In this document: positions 35,122-45,719 of the stretch, piece by piece
How the letters are laid out: each line of letters starts with the position of its first letter
Position numbering within the stretch: the first letter of the stretch is position 1
Assembly: GCA_023101725.1 (NCBI GenBank)
Contig: JALJCO010003475.1
Span: 1-64,000, forward strand
Length of the DNA stretch: 64,000 nt
Direction of reading: 5' to 3'
Source: Atherinomorus stipes
Taxonomy: Eukaryota > Chordata > Actinopteri > Atheriniformes > Atherinidae
The notes under the pieces: model-generated
Database searches by the model: none
What the model was told of the DNA's origin: nothing
The model's input: the letters and a program-made list of their open reading frames with translations, nothing else
Position numbers and translations under genes: made by a program

Positions 35122-38100
35122 GTTTAGCCCAGCAATGCAAAGCCTATTAAATGTTTATGTAGTTTTCAAAAGACAGCTAAACATTAACTGCAGCTGCTGG
35201 TAGCCCAAAGCAGAAACGTCTCAACCTGCAGGCAGGTGACGTATGCTGTTGCCGTGCTCCTGTAGCCACTCTGATTCTTCAGAAAAAGTCACTCTCCAGT
35301 CCTAAATGGGATCGCATGTGTATGGTTGTACAATATTCCATGTTGCCATTTTACATGTTATAAAATGTAGCTCCATTGCAACTAAGAAAAATCCAATGCT
35401 CAGATCAGTCAATGACGGCATGTGGCAGTGTGTTGAGTGAGCCGGGTGTGTCAGAGACAGCAGGAGGCATGTTAAAGAGACCGCAGTGAATTTTTCAGGC
35501 ATCAGATACAGATATGGAGCAATGTTACATTTATTTTAGGTTGTTTTTTTATGAATACTTCAAAACTACTGAAGGCAACACAGTTCTTTGATTGTGCCAT
35601 ACTGTAAAAGGGAATTATGCGACTGAGAATGACATGAATTTCCCTCTTCAAGTTGTTCAATTTTAAGAAAATGGAGGAAATAAAAAGGAAAGTCATCCTT
35701 AGAGACAAAATATGACACCAGTCAGTCTCTGGTGGATGTTTTTTAAATTTCATGTTATAAATGGTATAGGCACATACACGAGCAGTTTGTTGACCTTCAA
35801 CAAAGCTGTTTTACTTGCAGGGACAATAAATCTGCAGGCTCACCTGCTACAGTAGCTCGACGTGCCACCCACCCCCAACCCAAGTGAGGCACCAGATACA
35901 AGCAAGTCAATGTCAGGCACAGTCAGCCACAGCAGATTTCCTGCCAGAGACGCTTAAAAATCCCACTGACAAGATGCTATGATCTACAAGATAGCAAGAT
36001 TTATATGCAAAGATATGCAGCCCACTGGTGTCGTTCCCGGAACATATGATGGAACTGCAGCCATAATGTACTTGACAGTTATGTCCTGTGTAGTGAAGAG
36101 CTGAAAAGAAGCTGCACAGCTGTTCGTGTTGCAGAAACCATTGGCAGGCCACTGGATGAATTTAGCCATCGCCAAGGACTATGTCAGCTCAGAACATTGT
36201 GGGTTTATTTAGGGAGGGGGTGTTGTTACACTCGGAAATGGTGATTCTTGAAAAAGTGACAGCTTTATCACAGACCTCAATTTTGTATTTTAGTGCAGTA
36301 CATGAGCAAAAATATTTACATGCTATTTCTGCAGTATATCAAGAAAGAATTTAAAACCCACCAGAATGGCTTATTTATCAGAAAATTCTAGTTGGTTGCA
36401 TTGCAATCATAGTTTATTGCTTCATATGTTCTTTCAACCATTAAATCGCACTGCTTCATCTATGATACAGGCCTATACATTGCATCCAGTCATGCTTCTT
36501 TGAGTTCATGTTTTATTTTTTTTTTAGGTTTATTCATGGAAACCATTGATTGAATTGTGTTTATAATCCAATTATTTTAAAGAAAATGAAGACATATTGC
36601 TAAACTTTTATCCTGCTTGCATTTACCTAATGAGCAAGATAAAGCAACAGACAACAGACAACAGAAGGAAGGAGCAGGGACAATTTGCAGTGCAACTGAC
36701 AGATGAAACATCAAAGAGATTCAGGAGGTGAAGTGGAGTATCAGAATCTGTTGTAACTGTTGAAAAAGGCTTTGTCATGCAAAAGAAGCAATTATGAAAA
36801 CAGTATCAATTATTCAACATCTACCAATCTAGAAGCTGACATTAAAATAGCTCAAAATGGGAAAATTATTGATGCAAACTTTTACTAAATTTCTGGGCTA
36901 GTCTTTGAGATGATGTTAAAGCTCTTACTGACTGTTTTTCTGACTACTTCAGACTTCAGCCACATGGTGCAATTCTTTTATCTGTGTGGCGTAAAGGCAG
37001 CCCGTGCTGTCTGGAGCTAGATCAGTCTGTCTCAGAGAGCTACAAATAGGGAGTTTGTGAGGCTGTGATGTGATACATTTGCTGGTCACAGGCAGAGCTC
37101 ATTTTAGTCTGTTTATAATTTTTTGCATTTGTATGGAGATATGATGCTACAGAGTATACAGCAAAGACTGGTGGTGTCATACGGACACATGAATCAGCAA
37201 AAAAACAAATATGTCATTATCAGAAACAACAAAGCTCTACATTAATTAACTTCATATTAAAATATCAAAAAATAGTGATAATAGTTAAGAATATTTCTAG
37301 ATTTATTTCTCATTCATTGAAATAGTTTTTTTCTATTTTATTTCCACATTAACATTTTTTTCACATCAATTGATATGTCTATATTTGTTCATTATTGTAT
37401 TTAATAATTGCCCCCTTCACTTCACTCCCAACAAGGTTGGGAATGTGGGAATTTCCAACCTTGTTCCCAACAGGAGGGGCCACTGCAAGCACGAGCTCCT
37501 TTTTAAAAATTCCATTTTTTAAATGATTTATTTGTAATTATGATGTTGTTGGTTTGCCATAATTTTTCTTTTCTTTTTCATCTTTTTTATGATTGCTGCT
37601 CAACAACATTCTGCTCTACCTCACTTTACAGTAAACATGTAAGATTCATGTCTGAATCTCAGGGATCACTGACTGTCAGCAGAAAAAACAGCGTCGGTCA
37701 CCTGTCACTGCAGCTGGAGCAGAGCTCTCCACGCTGGCATCATAATGCAACATTAATAACTGCAGATACAGATATCAATGACGGCGCTGCAGGTGACACC
37801 TGAAATCACTGACTAATTCCAGTGAAAACATGTGAATAATGTCCAGTCTCCTCCATGTTGTACCTTGTTGTACAGCAGGGGAGGGTGCATCATTGTGTGC
37901 ATTTACGCGTGTCGCACAAAACCAGCGTTACACTGAATATTATTTTCTTTTATCTCCAGAATGCAGCGGGTTGTCCAGGTTCAGTGAATTAATTCGGAAC
38001 GAAGCAACATCATCCAGATAAGCAATGAGCTCCATCAGAACTGTTTAAAAATCTGATGTCAGAAGCTAAAACTTTATTTTGGAAATTAATCAGAACACAC

Positions 38101-38528
38101 AGTTAGAAATGCGCTCTCTCTCAGCATAATTTAAAAAAGGAATATGGGAGACGACTGAAGCCCACAGTACTGTTATTTACAGTATATCTAAATGTTGTAG
38201 CTTTTTTTTTCTTTCTTTTTTTCTTTATTTCTATATTTATTTTGTACATTTTAGATCAGTAATCTATTTGCCGTCATTGTATCCGTCTGATACCCTCTCA
38301 TCTCGTTAGAATGCAAGCGCACTGCAGTTTCATATGTAGAGGGTTTAGAGGGAAAACTGTATTTCATTCCTTGGCATTTTACCAAATTGTGTTGTTGCAG
38401 CAAATATTTATTCATTTGCAGAACCAAAACACCTAATGAGGCTCTCATCACCATTTGCAGTTCAGCACCGGACAGCACCGAGTCTGTGACTCTTATGACA
38501 CACATTTCCTTACATGGAAAGCCTTGTC
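35122..38528. other. Unassigned DNA
   Basis: No gene is recognised. Contains an 11-base perfect inverted repeat (37430-37440 with 37455-37465) and a T-rich stretch near 38203-38232. The frames at 35502-35753, 35913-36152 and 37540-37803 lack family signatures. Confidence 0.4.
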
Positions 38529-38648
38529 GGAATGGTGGGACATTTGTGTGACGGAATAGCGGGATTTCGGAATGCTGGTATGTCTAAATGATGGGATGTT
38601 GAAATGACAGTATGTTGGAATAGCAGGATGTAGGAATGCCAGCAAGTT
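38529..38648. repeat. 16-bp minisatellite, six units
   Basis: Six contiguous 16-base units from 38553 to 38648, consensus about GGAATGNCRGNATGTT, with no indels between units. A seventh, more distant unit (38529-38544) is separated by 8 bases. The antisense frame through it encodes a repetitive Pro/His/Tyr-rich peptide, which is a by-product. Confidence 0.85.
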
Positions 38649-38720
38649 GTACCCACATTGCGTACGTAGCACGACTTCGAATAATGGCCTCAGAAAATGG
38701 ATAATCCTCACGTCGGGCCA

Positions 38721-38764
38721 CTCACAAACTTTCAGTTGTGAGGACATGACTGAAAGTTTGTGAG
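38721..38764. repeat. Perfect 16-bp hairpin
   Basis: CTCACAAACTTTCAGT (38721-38736) and its exact reverse complement ACTGAAAGTTTGTGAG (38749-38764), with a 12-base loop. Possibly the centre of a small fold-back element. Confidence 0.9.
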
Positions 38765-38818
38765 GACACTATTCGAACGGGCCAGCATCATTACAGAAGA
38801 GAGGAAGAAATTAACATA

Positions 38819-39670
38819 CACTCTCAAAAATAGAGGTATGAGACAGGAACATTTCTGTACCTTGGTACATTTTTTTTTTTACAAATTTTCTCTGAAAAGT
38901 ACAATATTGGTCTTTATGAGGCCAGAAGTGTACCTACAGTATATACTATGAAAAAGGGTCCAAAGTAATATAAAGTACAAATGTGTACCATTTCAACCCT
39001 AAGGGTACCTACAGCATTGAAAAATGTGCGTAGCTTGTGCAATAACTATAAATAGCAGTCCCTCTAAACAGTAGTATAATTATCTTATTTTATTTTATTT
39101 TTTTTGTTATACTTGTATGATCCCCGAGGGGAAATTAGGGCTCTGCATTTTACCCATCTCTGTACTGTGAGTACCAGAGAGCAGTGGGCTGCTACTTAAA
39201 GCGCCCGGGGAGCAGTTGGTGGGGGGTTAAGGACCTTGCTCAGGGGTCCACAGTGGTACACCCAGGGGTCGTGTCGGGGACTCGAACTCGGTCCTCTGCG
39301 CCCAAGCCCACGACGCTACCACTGGGCTATCCACTCCCCCATTATTGTTATCATACAGTATAATGATTTTCATAATAATCACAGTAATCATAGTAATAAT
39401 TATATGTATAATTATGTGTTTTATCTAATATTTATATGATAATTATTTATTATTTGCATCGTTAATTGTTGTCATAATCTCTATTGTATTGACTTTTATT
39501 CATCATTTTTAAATTGGTTTAATCATACTTTATTAACTGATACAGCTTGATAAGGTACAAAAATGGACCAGGACTGAAGGGTACAGAAATGTCTTTCAAA
39601 AAGGAACATCCCCAGAGACATGCGTTTGTACCCTTTTAAGTATACACTGGTACCTCTATTATTGAGTGTG
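38819..39670. mobile_element. TA-flanked MITE with a SINE inside
   Basis: The left end CACTCTCAAAAATAGAGGTA pairs with a right end whose reverse complement is CACACTCAATAATAGAGGTA. Both ends are flanked by TA (38817-38818 and 39671-39672), the Tc1/mariner target. Repeated GTACC motifs lie inside both arms. The SINE at 39081-39340 is inserted within it, so it is older than the SINE. No transposase is present. Confidence 0.8.
39081..39340 (-). mobile_element. tRNA-derived SINE, inverted copy
   Basis: On the minus strand the head begins GGGGGAGTGGATAGCCCAGT (right edge 39340), with box B GAGTTCGAGTCCCC (about 39275-39288). It continues with CCTTGAGCAAGGTCCTTAAC-like and AACTGCTCCCCGGGCGC sequence and ends in a TAAAA-rich tail at 39081-39105. 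Same family as 27766-28006, but with a different tail. Confidence 0.85.
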
Positions 39671-39672
39671 TA

Positions 39673-40296
39673 AGACAAGCACTACAGTGCTGTCAATACC
39701 CCACCTGGGCCATAAACAAGGGACAAAAGCAGGTCAAAAATAAACTCAAACCCAGAGGAAATAAACCCAAAACAGAAAATACACACAGCCATAAAACCAC
39801 ACACAAAACTCCGACAACATCTGGCCCCTCCAAAAGACAACATACTGCAGGACGAAAATCCAATGTCATATACGAAATACCCTGTAAGACTTGCCATCAT
39901 ACACATATCGGAAAACAGGATGACCATTCAACACCAGAAAAAAAAGAACACCAAAAAGAATGCGAAAAAGAGACAGCAGGAAGACTCACAAGGACACTAA
40001 AGGAAAAAGCCGAACAACAAAACCTGAAATCAGCCAAATCAGACCACTGTAAAAGAAATATCCACATCATGGACTGGGACAATGCAAAAATCATCGGATC
40101 CGAAAATAACAAGCACAGGCACTGGATCAAAGAGGTCATTAAAATCCGGAAAAGGGACAAGACCACCATGAACCGGGATGAGGGGGCTTTCATGTTCTCG
40201 CACACTTGGGACGCTCTCCTCCACAGACCCCCGGGTGGCGGGGCTGTTCAATCTGACAGATCTGTCAGGTTGACCACGCCCTGGAACATCACATAA
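39673..40296 (+). pseudogene. Penelope-like element, GIY-YIG endonuclease part
   Basis: A long open frame enters from the left border and stops at 40296. It encodes the C-terminal part of a Penelope-like retroelement protein: ALQCCQYPTWAINKGQ at the linker, then NVIYEIPCKTCHHTHIG (from 39862), the start of the GIY-YIG endonuclease, and later KKEHQKECEKET, LKSAKSDHCKRNIHIMDWDN, NKHRHWIKEVIKIRKR and NRDEGAFMFSHTWDALL. Between 39913 and about 39945 the residues are out of register: one A lost in one A-run and one A gained in the next, so the frame is restored without a stop. The Tyr of YIG is His. The reverse transcriptase half is missing (5' truncation at the MITE border). The enzyme would nick DNA for target-primed insertion; this copy is presumed inactive. 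Confidence 0.82.
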
Positions 40297-41985
40297 GGAC
40301 ACGTCACAGCGATCAACTAACGCTTCTGAGGAAGACTGCAGATGACAGTCGGAACATGTCAAAGTAAGTGAAATATGTTCTTTTGTCTGAACAAAAGGAA
40401 ACAAAACTTAAATGCTCCATAGTTGTTGATTTTTTGGTTTGGGCTAAAAGTATGGAGTTGACTCACCTAAACACTGACATTTTAAGAGCTGGCAAGAGGT
40501 TTGACCCCAAAAGAAGCAGGAATGTTGAGCTTAACCTTGCTACACCATCATCTATTGCACATGACTCATCTTGACATTTTGACTTGTTTACTATCTATCT
40601 TTCCCCATCTACCCTAGAGCAATGGTGACTGACCTTGTTTAGGAGTGTTTGCTGTCCAGCTCACTAAGACAGTTTAAGTCCATCTCAGAGGCTGCTGTCT
40701 TATTGACACATATCAAATATAAGGGAATAGAAAACACACAATTTATAATAAAATATGCAGATATTGATAATATGCTTGTGTCAGAAGGTCTCAATCCCTG
40801 CTTTTCTCTAATTGCTATTATACTGTATCTTTGAAAACACAAATATTTACTTTTCAGTGAACAATTTGGGAAATGTTGCTCACAATCTGTATCCCTCAAG
40901 ACTTTTCTCCTTTCGCTATTGCTAACAAATAACTCAACTGAGATTTTCATAATCAAACTGTCTCCAAAAAAAAACAAAAACAAAACAAAGATAGAATGTC
41001 GTCCTTACAGCAGCCCAAATGCTCTTAATGTTGTAAGAATAACCAAATTATTCTAGACAAGAAAACACAAATTATCAATAGAATAAAATTGACAAGTCAA
41101 TGCACTTGATCTGGGGATTATGGACCTAAGTTGAGTTCAACATTACATGTATATGAAAGTGATTTTCCACTGGTGGGCCAAGCCATTCATGTATATGAAA
41201 AGATTCTCTTTAATGTTTGAGTTCATTGATAAGTCATAAAAAGAATATAAAAAAACAGTCAATTCCATGAATAGCCCACTGATTTTATTTGACATACATG
41301 TGTAATGAGCAATATATTTTTTCCAAATGTTCAACATGTCTTTTGGTTCCTTTCGCTTTGACAAAGCTGTCAAACAAACTGAATTTCATGACAGGAAATT
41401 TGAGAACGCCTCAAAGTCTAGTTTAAGGTCAGCATTGGCTGTCTGAGAATCAGTTCCAGTTTTCTGCTGTATGTATTTTCTGCATCTGCCACTGTGTGTC
41501 ACATTGTATAATTTGACTCAGTGTGTTGCCTCATTACTGTGGGCTGCAGGAGCCTTCTTCTCTCTAAAAGCTTTAGTTTGCTGAGACACCACACAGTCAA
41601 GGGAAGTGAAAAGAGCTAATAAGCTGGTCCAGACAGAACATAGAAAGGAGATTTGGAGTGGGAGGGTGCAAATCTCACATATGTGTGCTGTTTGTGTGTG
41701 CTTGTGTGTCTGGCTGTCACTCTGTTCAGCTATGTGATGCTGCAACTGGTGATCAGAACTTCAAATTGGATCCTACCAAAATGTAAGCATAACAGTGAGT
41801 TTTCTGGATAAGTTTCTCTGATATAGTCACTAACACAAAAGCTTTTGCTGCATGCTTAAAAACAAGAATGAAAAAAGATTAAAAAGAAACAGAAAAAGTG
41901 ACAAACCATTATAACTTTGTATGTTTTATTCAGGGTTTTCTTGTTTTCATTTTACAAAATTCATAATTTCGTAAAATGATTATGA
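40297..41985. other. Penelope 3' flank, then unassigned DNA
   Basis: The first 80 bases (CTGAGGAAGACTGCAGATGA near 40326) look like the 3' UTR of the Penelope-like element. The rest is AT-rich without recognised features. Confidence 0.4.
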
Positions 41986-41993
41986 TGATGATG

Positions 41994-42069
<76 letters not shown>

Positions 42070-42070
42070 A
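41986..42070. repeat. (AAT)n tract, probably a LINE tail
   Basis: About 85 bases of GAT then AAT repeat. It directly precedes ACATTTTATTCATAAAGTGC, the reverse complement of a LINE 3' end, so the tract is probably the (ATT)n tail of a minus-strand LINE. Confidence 0.9.
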
Positions 42071-42308
42071 TTTTATTCATAAAGTGCTTTTAAAAAGGTC
42101 TCAAAGCAACTGTACAGGTCAGATAAAAACAATAAGAACAAGATAAAAACACAACAAATAGGAAACATACAAATAATAATTAAAAAAAGATGCAATAGTT
42201 CAAGTAAAAAAGTCAAGAAGTTTGAGTGGGTGTACTAAAGGCAGATTGAAACAGGTAGTTTTTTAGCTGTGATTTGAAAGTGGCATTGGCCCACAGAAAT
42301 TTTCATGT
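42071..42308 (-). mobile_element. LINE 3' UTR, minus strand
   Basis: Read on the minus strand it ends TTGCTTTGAGACCTTTTTAA, then AAGCACTTTATGAATAAAAT and an (ATT)n tail. It is consistent with the 3' end of the LINE whose reverse transcriptase lies at 42580-42789 in the same orientation. Confidence 0.5.
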
Positions 42309-42395
42309 TCGTAGCCGGCCAGTAGGGCGTCTACCTATAAAGGCAGGTGCACCACCGGCTGCCCTCATTCCTTTTCTTTCAGTGTCGACGAGTGC

Positions 42396-42500
42396 AGGCT
42401 GGGGCTGACTGCTCAGGTGGTGAAAACCATCCAAGCAGCTAGGGCTGGATCTATCACTGCCTGTTACAGAGCTAAGTGGTTGGGTTTTCAGCAAAGTAGA
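42396..42500 (+). pseudogene. DIRS-like tyrosine recombinase scrap
   Basis: The plus frame reads RLGLTAQVVKTIQAARAGSI, then TACYRAKWLGFQ. It resembles the N-terminal, DNA-binding segment of the tyrosine recombinase of DIRS retroelements, where the pattern is LxxxVVxTIQxARAxSTRxxYxxKWxxF. It ends in an in-frame stop after about 35 residues, and the catalytic Arg/His/Tyr region is absent. It sits between two pieces of a minus-strand LINE. The match is short; a chance resemblance is possible but unlikely. Confidence 0.5.
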
Positions 42501-42579
42501 TCAACTGACATGTTCAGTGGGAGACATTCTTTCCTTTCTACAGTTTTTGGTTGGTTGTCTGGGTCTGAGGGTTGACGGA

Positions 42580-42789
42580 TTAAGTGGATATGTAAAGTTG
42601 AATGTCATCAGCATAACAGTGAAAATGGAGACTGTGAAGGTGGATGATCTGACCGAGGGGGAGGATATAGAGGATGAAGAGGGGAGGACCAAGCACCAAA
42701 CCCTGGGGGACTCCTTGGGTAAGGGGGGGGGGGGGGCAATTGAGAAGGAGCAGTTGTTTGTGTTTTCTAAAGCAGTTTGACAGTGACAT
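42580..42789 (-). pseudogene. LINE reverse transcriptase palm fragment
   Basis: The minus frame contains [27 protein letters not shown] and [18 protein letters not shown]...LGP and the YADD box (42604-42615) are motifs of the reverse transcriptase palm in L2/CR1-type fish LINEs; the two Asp residues that bind metal are intact. A G run at 42724-42736 has inserted Pro codons. Only about 70 residues remain of an expected 900 or more. The 3' UTR at 42071-42308 probably belongs to it. Confidence 0.8.
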
Positions 42790-45074
42790 GGTTTTGCTGC
42801 CTAGAGCAGCTGAACAGAATCAGATATACTGGAAGTTGTTTAAGGAATAATTTTAATGCGCAGTTATCTACTGAGCTTTAATAAAGGCCGCACATCAACA
42901 TTATTTATCAAACTGGAACAACACGCTGTCGGATCTGAGCGGATAACAGTGAAAAACCCACCCGACTCGCTAGCTACTCAGTTCCCCAGGCAGTAAATGG
43001 ATGTTCTTTTTTAAAGTCCGTTTTCAGTTTGCCAAGGCAGAGGTTTTAAAGAGTTAATCACATCAGCCCTCAGCTTACGAATGTTGCATTATTTAATGTT
43101 TTAAACATGTTCACACTTTACAGTTTTACTCTACAGGTAGAAGTAGCAAAAAACTACCTTCAACACAGATTTGTGCACACACAAAAAGATTTGGCTAAAT
43201 ATGAATGTTTATAACTGGTTTCAATAAGTGTTGATATGGAAGCAGCCATCTTTAGAGGGAGAAGTCGGAGTTGTCGAGTCTACCCCGAGTTTCCGAGCAG
43301 GAAATCTGACTTCGAGGGGCGTTTGAGTTGTATTTCCAACTGGGAACTCAGAAAATCCGGCTTCTGAATTCAAATCAAATGCACTATTAAGAATTTAGCC
43401 TCCCTACACAAAACAAAGGAGACAAAGAAAAAAAAAAAAAACTTTCCTTTTTAAAAAAAATTAAATTATCGTAGCCTACACATTGACGTGGGCAAAATGA
43501 CGTCAGTGGTCGTAAAATTTGGTAGTGGTAAATTTTCGATATATCGCCCAGGCCTAAATGGGACATCAGTCATTAGTTCTTACTGGCCTGTATCTGCAGT
43601 TTCCTTCTGCTGTCCCAACGAGCTGTGATCCTCTTTAAATTTCAAGCATTTTCCATCCACTGCTGTAGGCAATGTTTGTACAAATCCAGTCCTCGAGGTC
43701 TGATGCCCAACGAATTTCTGACGTCCCCTACCTGACAGATCCGATTCAATTCAACAGCATTTCCAAAAAAGCTCATCCTCAAGTTCTGCACAAGCCTGTA
43801 AATGACACGATAGATTGAGCCAGACAAGTGTAAGCATCAGTGACCACTCACATCTAATTATACTGTCTAGAGGGTATTATGAGCCACAGCCATTTTTACC
43901 TATTTATGTAATCTGAAATAAAAGTATTTATGAGTCATGTTTACCCTTAGTTTCATATTAGCCCAGCTAATGTTAGATTTTCTTCCCACTATTTATATAA
44001 AACTATTAATGTCAGTATTTTAACCATAATCTGGTTATTAATCGCTATTTCCATGATTAAAATCTGCATATAGATTAGGCATGTACTCTGTTAGCTCTAG
44101 CATTAATTTTCTATATTTATAGCTGTATCTGAAGGCATAATTGCAATCAAGCCACTGTAATTAGTCAGACTCGTACATGCTGTGATTTGTCAATGACCAC
44201 TTTGACGCAGATGGTTTTCCTACACAAACACTGCGGAAAATTAGCAAGTATTAAAAAAGATGTTTTGATAATGTAATTAGCAATGCCTAGATGTACACAC
44301 AGGCTAGAAACAAAGCAGTCTGTCCATTTTTCAGAAAACATATGCTCAGCAAGCTTTCAGGTCTGACACAAATATAAAAACATTTCAGGTAAAATAAAAA
44401 CATTTGATTCCACCAGGAGCTCAAAGCTTTGCATTTTTTTTGCATTCAAGTTTGTTAATTCTTAACCAGGCTGTCTTACTGTTCAATTGATAGTGACTAC
44501 AAGGCTTATGGAGCCTCCATTGGAGGCAGGGTTTCTACAGGTTATTTGCAGCACAATAACAACCTTCTGTTGCAGAAGTGTTTTCTTCTGAAGTGAGCTT
44601 GACTGACATTAGCATGAGATCAGAAGGTCATGAGAATGTAAAAAATACACACCCCTAAAAAAAAACCTCAACTTTGCACCTCTCATGTTTTCTCTAAGCT
44701 CTGAGTGTGCCAGGCAGAAATGATTTTACACTCTCAGGTGCTGGGGGGATGGGAGTGCATGATGAGTGAGACAGCACTGGCTTTCTACTTGTAAACAAAA
44801 TGTATTGTAATGACACTAAGCTGTTTTGACTTCAAAACAGTGGATGAAATACTTACCCACCGTAAAATTATCAAGGTAATCTACAAATTTTACCTTGGCA
44901 TCATCACCATTAGATGAAATTGAGTATTCAGACCTACCCTCCTTTGCACACTTTGCAGTGTAGAATTTATGTCAATGCACCATTTTTCCACTGGGATACA
45001 CAAACTAAATTAGAGAACTTAAAACATGCTTTTATTTATCCAAACTCTAAAAATCTTGTAAATTAATAATTATG
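42790..45074. other. Unassigned DNA
   Basis: CGATATATCGCCCAGGCCTA at about 43536-43555 is a hAT-type right end without an identified partner. The minus frame 43642-43827 begins beside a TTTACAG acceptor-like sequence but matches nothing known to me. The block 43860-44290 is AT-rich and non-repetitive. The rest holds nothing I can support. Confidence 0.4.
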
Positions 45075-45469
45075 CACTGCAAAAACTTAACTCTTGCCAA
45101 GTATATTTTTCTAATTTCTAGTCAAAATATCTCATCACACTCAAAAAAAGACAAAATGACCTAAAGAGAAACATTTCAGTGAGATACAGGACCTTGTTTT
45201 AGGCAGTGCATCTTCTTTCAAGAAATCTTATAAAAAAAAAAATGTTGTTTGTTCTACTGGCAGAATTGTTTTTTGCTTATTATTAGCAAAAAATTGTTTT
45301 TTTGTTTTTTTTATACTTATTTTAAGAGTGCAAAGATTTTTTGGGCTCCTTTATCTCACTGAAATGTTTCTCTTTAGGTCATTTTGTCTTATTTTGAGTG
45401 TGAGGAGATATTTTGACTCGAAATTAGTAAAATATACCTGTACTTGGTAAGATTTGAGTTTTTGTAGTG
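45075..45469. mobile_element. Fold-back MITE with ~115-bp arms
   Basis: The left arm, starting CACTGCAAAAACTTAACTCT, and the right arm, whose reverse complement starts CACTACAAAAACTCAAATCT, match over about 115 bases, including GACCTAAAGAGAAACATTTC. The right flank is TA; the left flank is TG (possibly a mutated TA). A half copy at 54652-54812 is preceded by TA. A Tc1/mariner-type target is inferred. It folds into a near-perfect hairpin and has no coding capacity. Confidence 0.85.
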
Positions 45470-45490
45470 TATAAACTTACACTTGACTCC

Positions 45491-45712
45491 ATACTTCCAT
45501 CCATTTTCTGCCACTTATCCAAGGAGGGGTTATGGGAGCAGCAGCTTAAGAAGAGCTCAGACTACCCTTTTCCTGGCCACTTGTTCCAGCTCATACAGAT
45601 TTTCCAAGATTTTCCCAGACCTGCTGAGAAACAAGTCCCTCCTGTGTGTCCTGGGTCTTCCCTGGGGCCTCCTCACAGTGGGACCTACCCAGACCCCCCT
45701 CACCAAGGAGGC
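45491..45712. repeat. Dispersed teleost repeat
   Basis: CATCCATTTTCTGCCACTTA, TGTGTCCTGGGTCTTCCCTG, GGGCCTCCTCACAGTGGGAC: a sequence that I recognise as an abundant fish interspersed repeat, but whose class I cannot state with confidence. Both ends are truncated. The open frames through it are by-products. Confidence 0.6.
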
Positions 45713-45719
45713 TTATTGA

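Noticed and set aside
38529..38648. CRISPR array
   Set aside because: Units are contiguous 16-mers with no spacers, in vertebrate-type DNA.
39682..40404. Minus-strand frames resembling membrane proteins
   Set aside because: They are antisense of the lysine-rich Penelope-like frame, which gives artificial Phe/Leu/Ser-rich translations.
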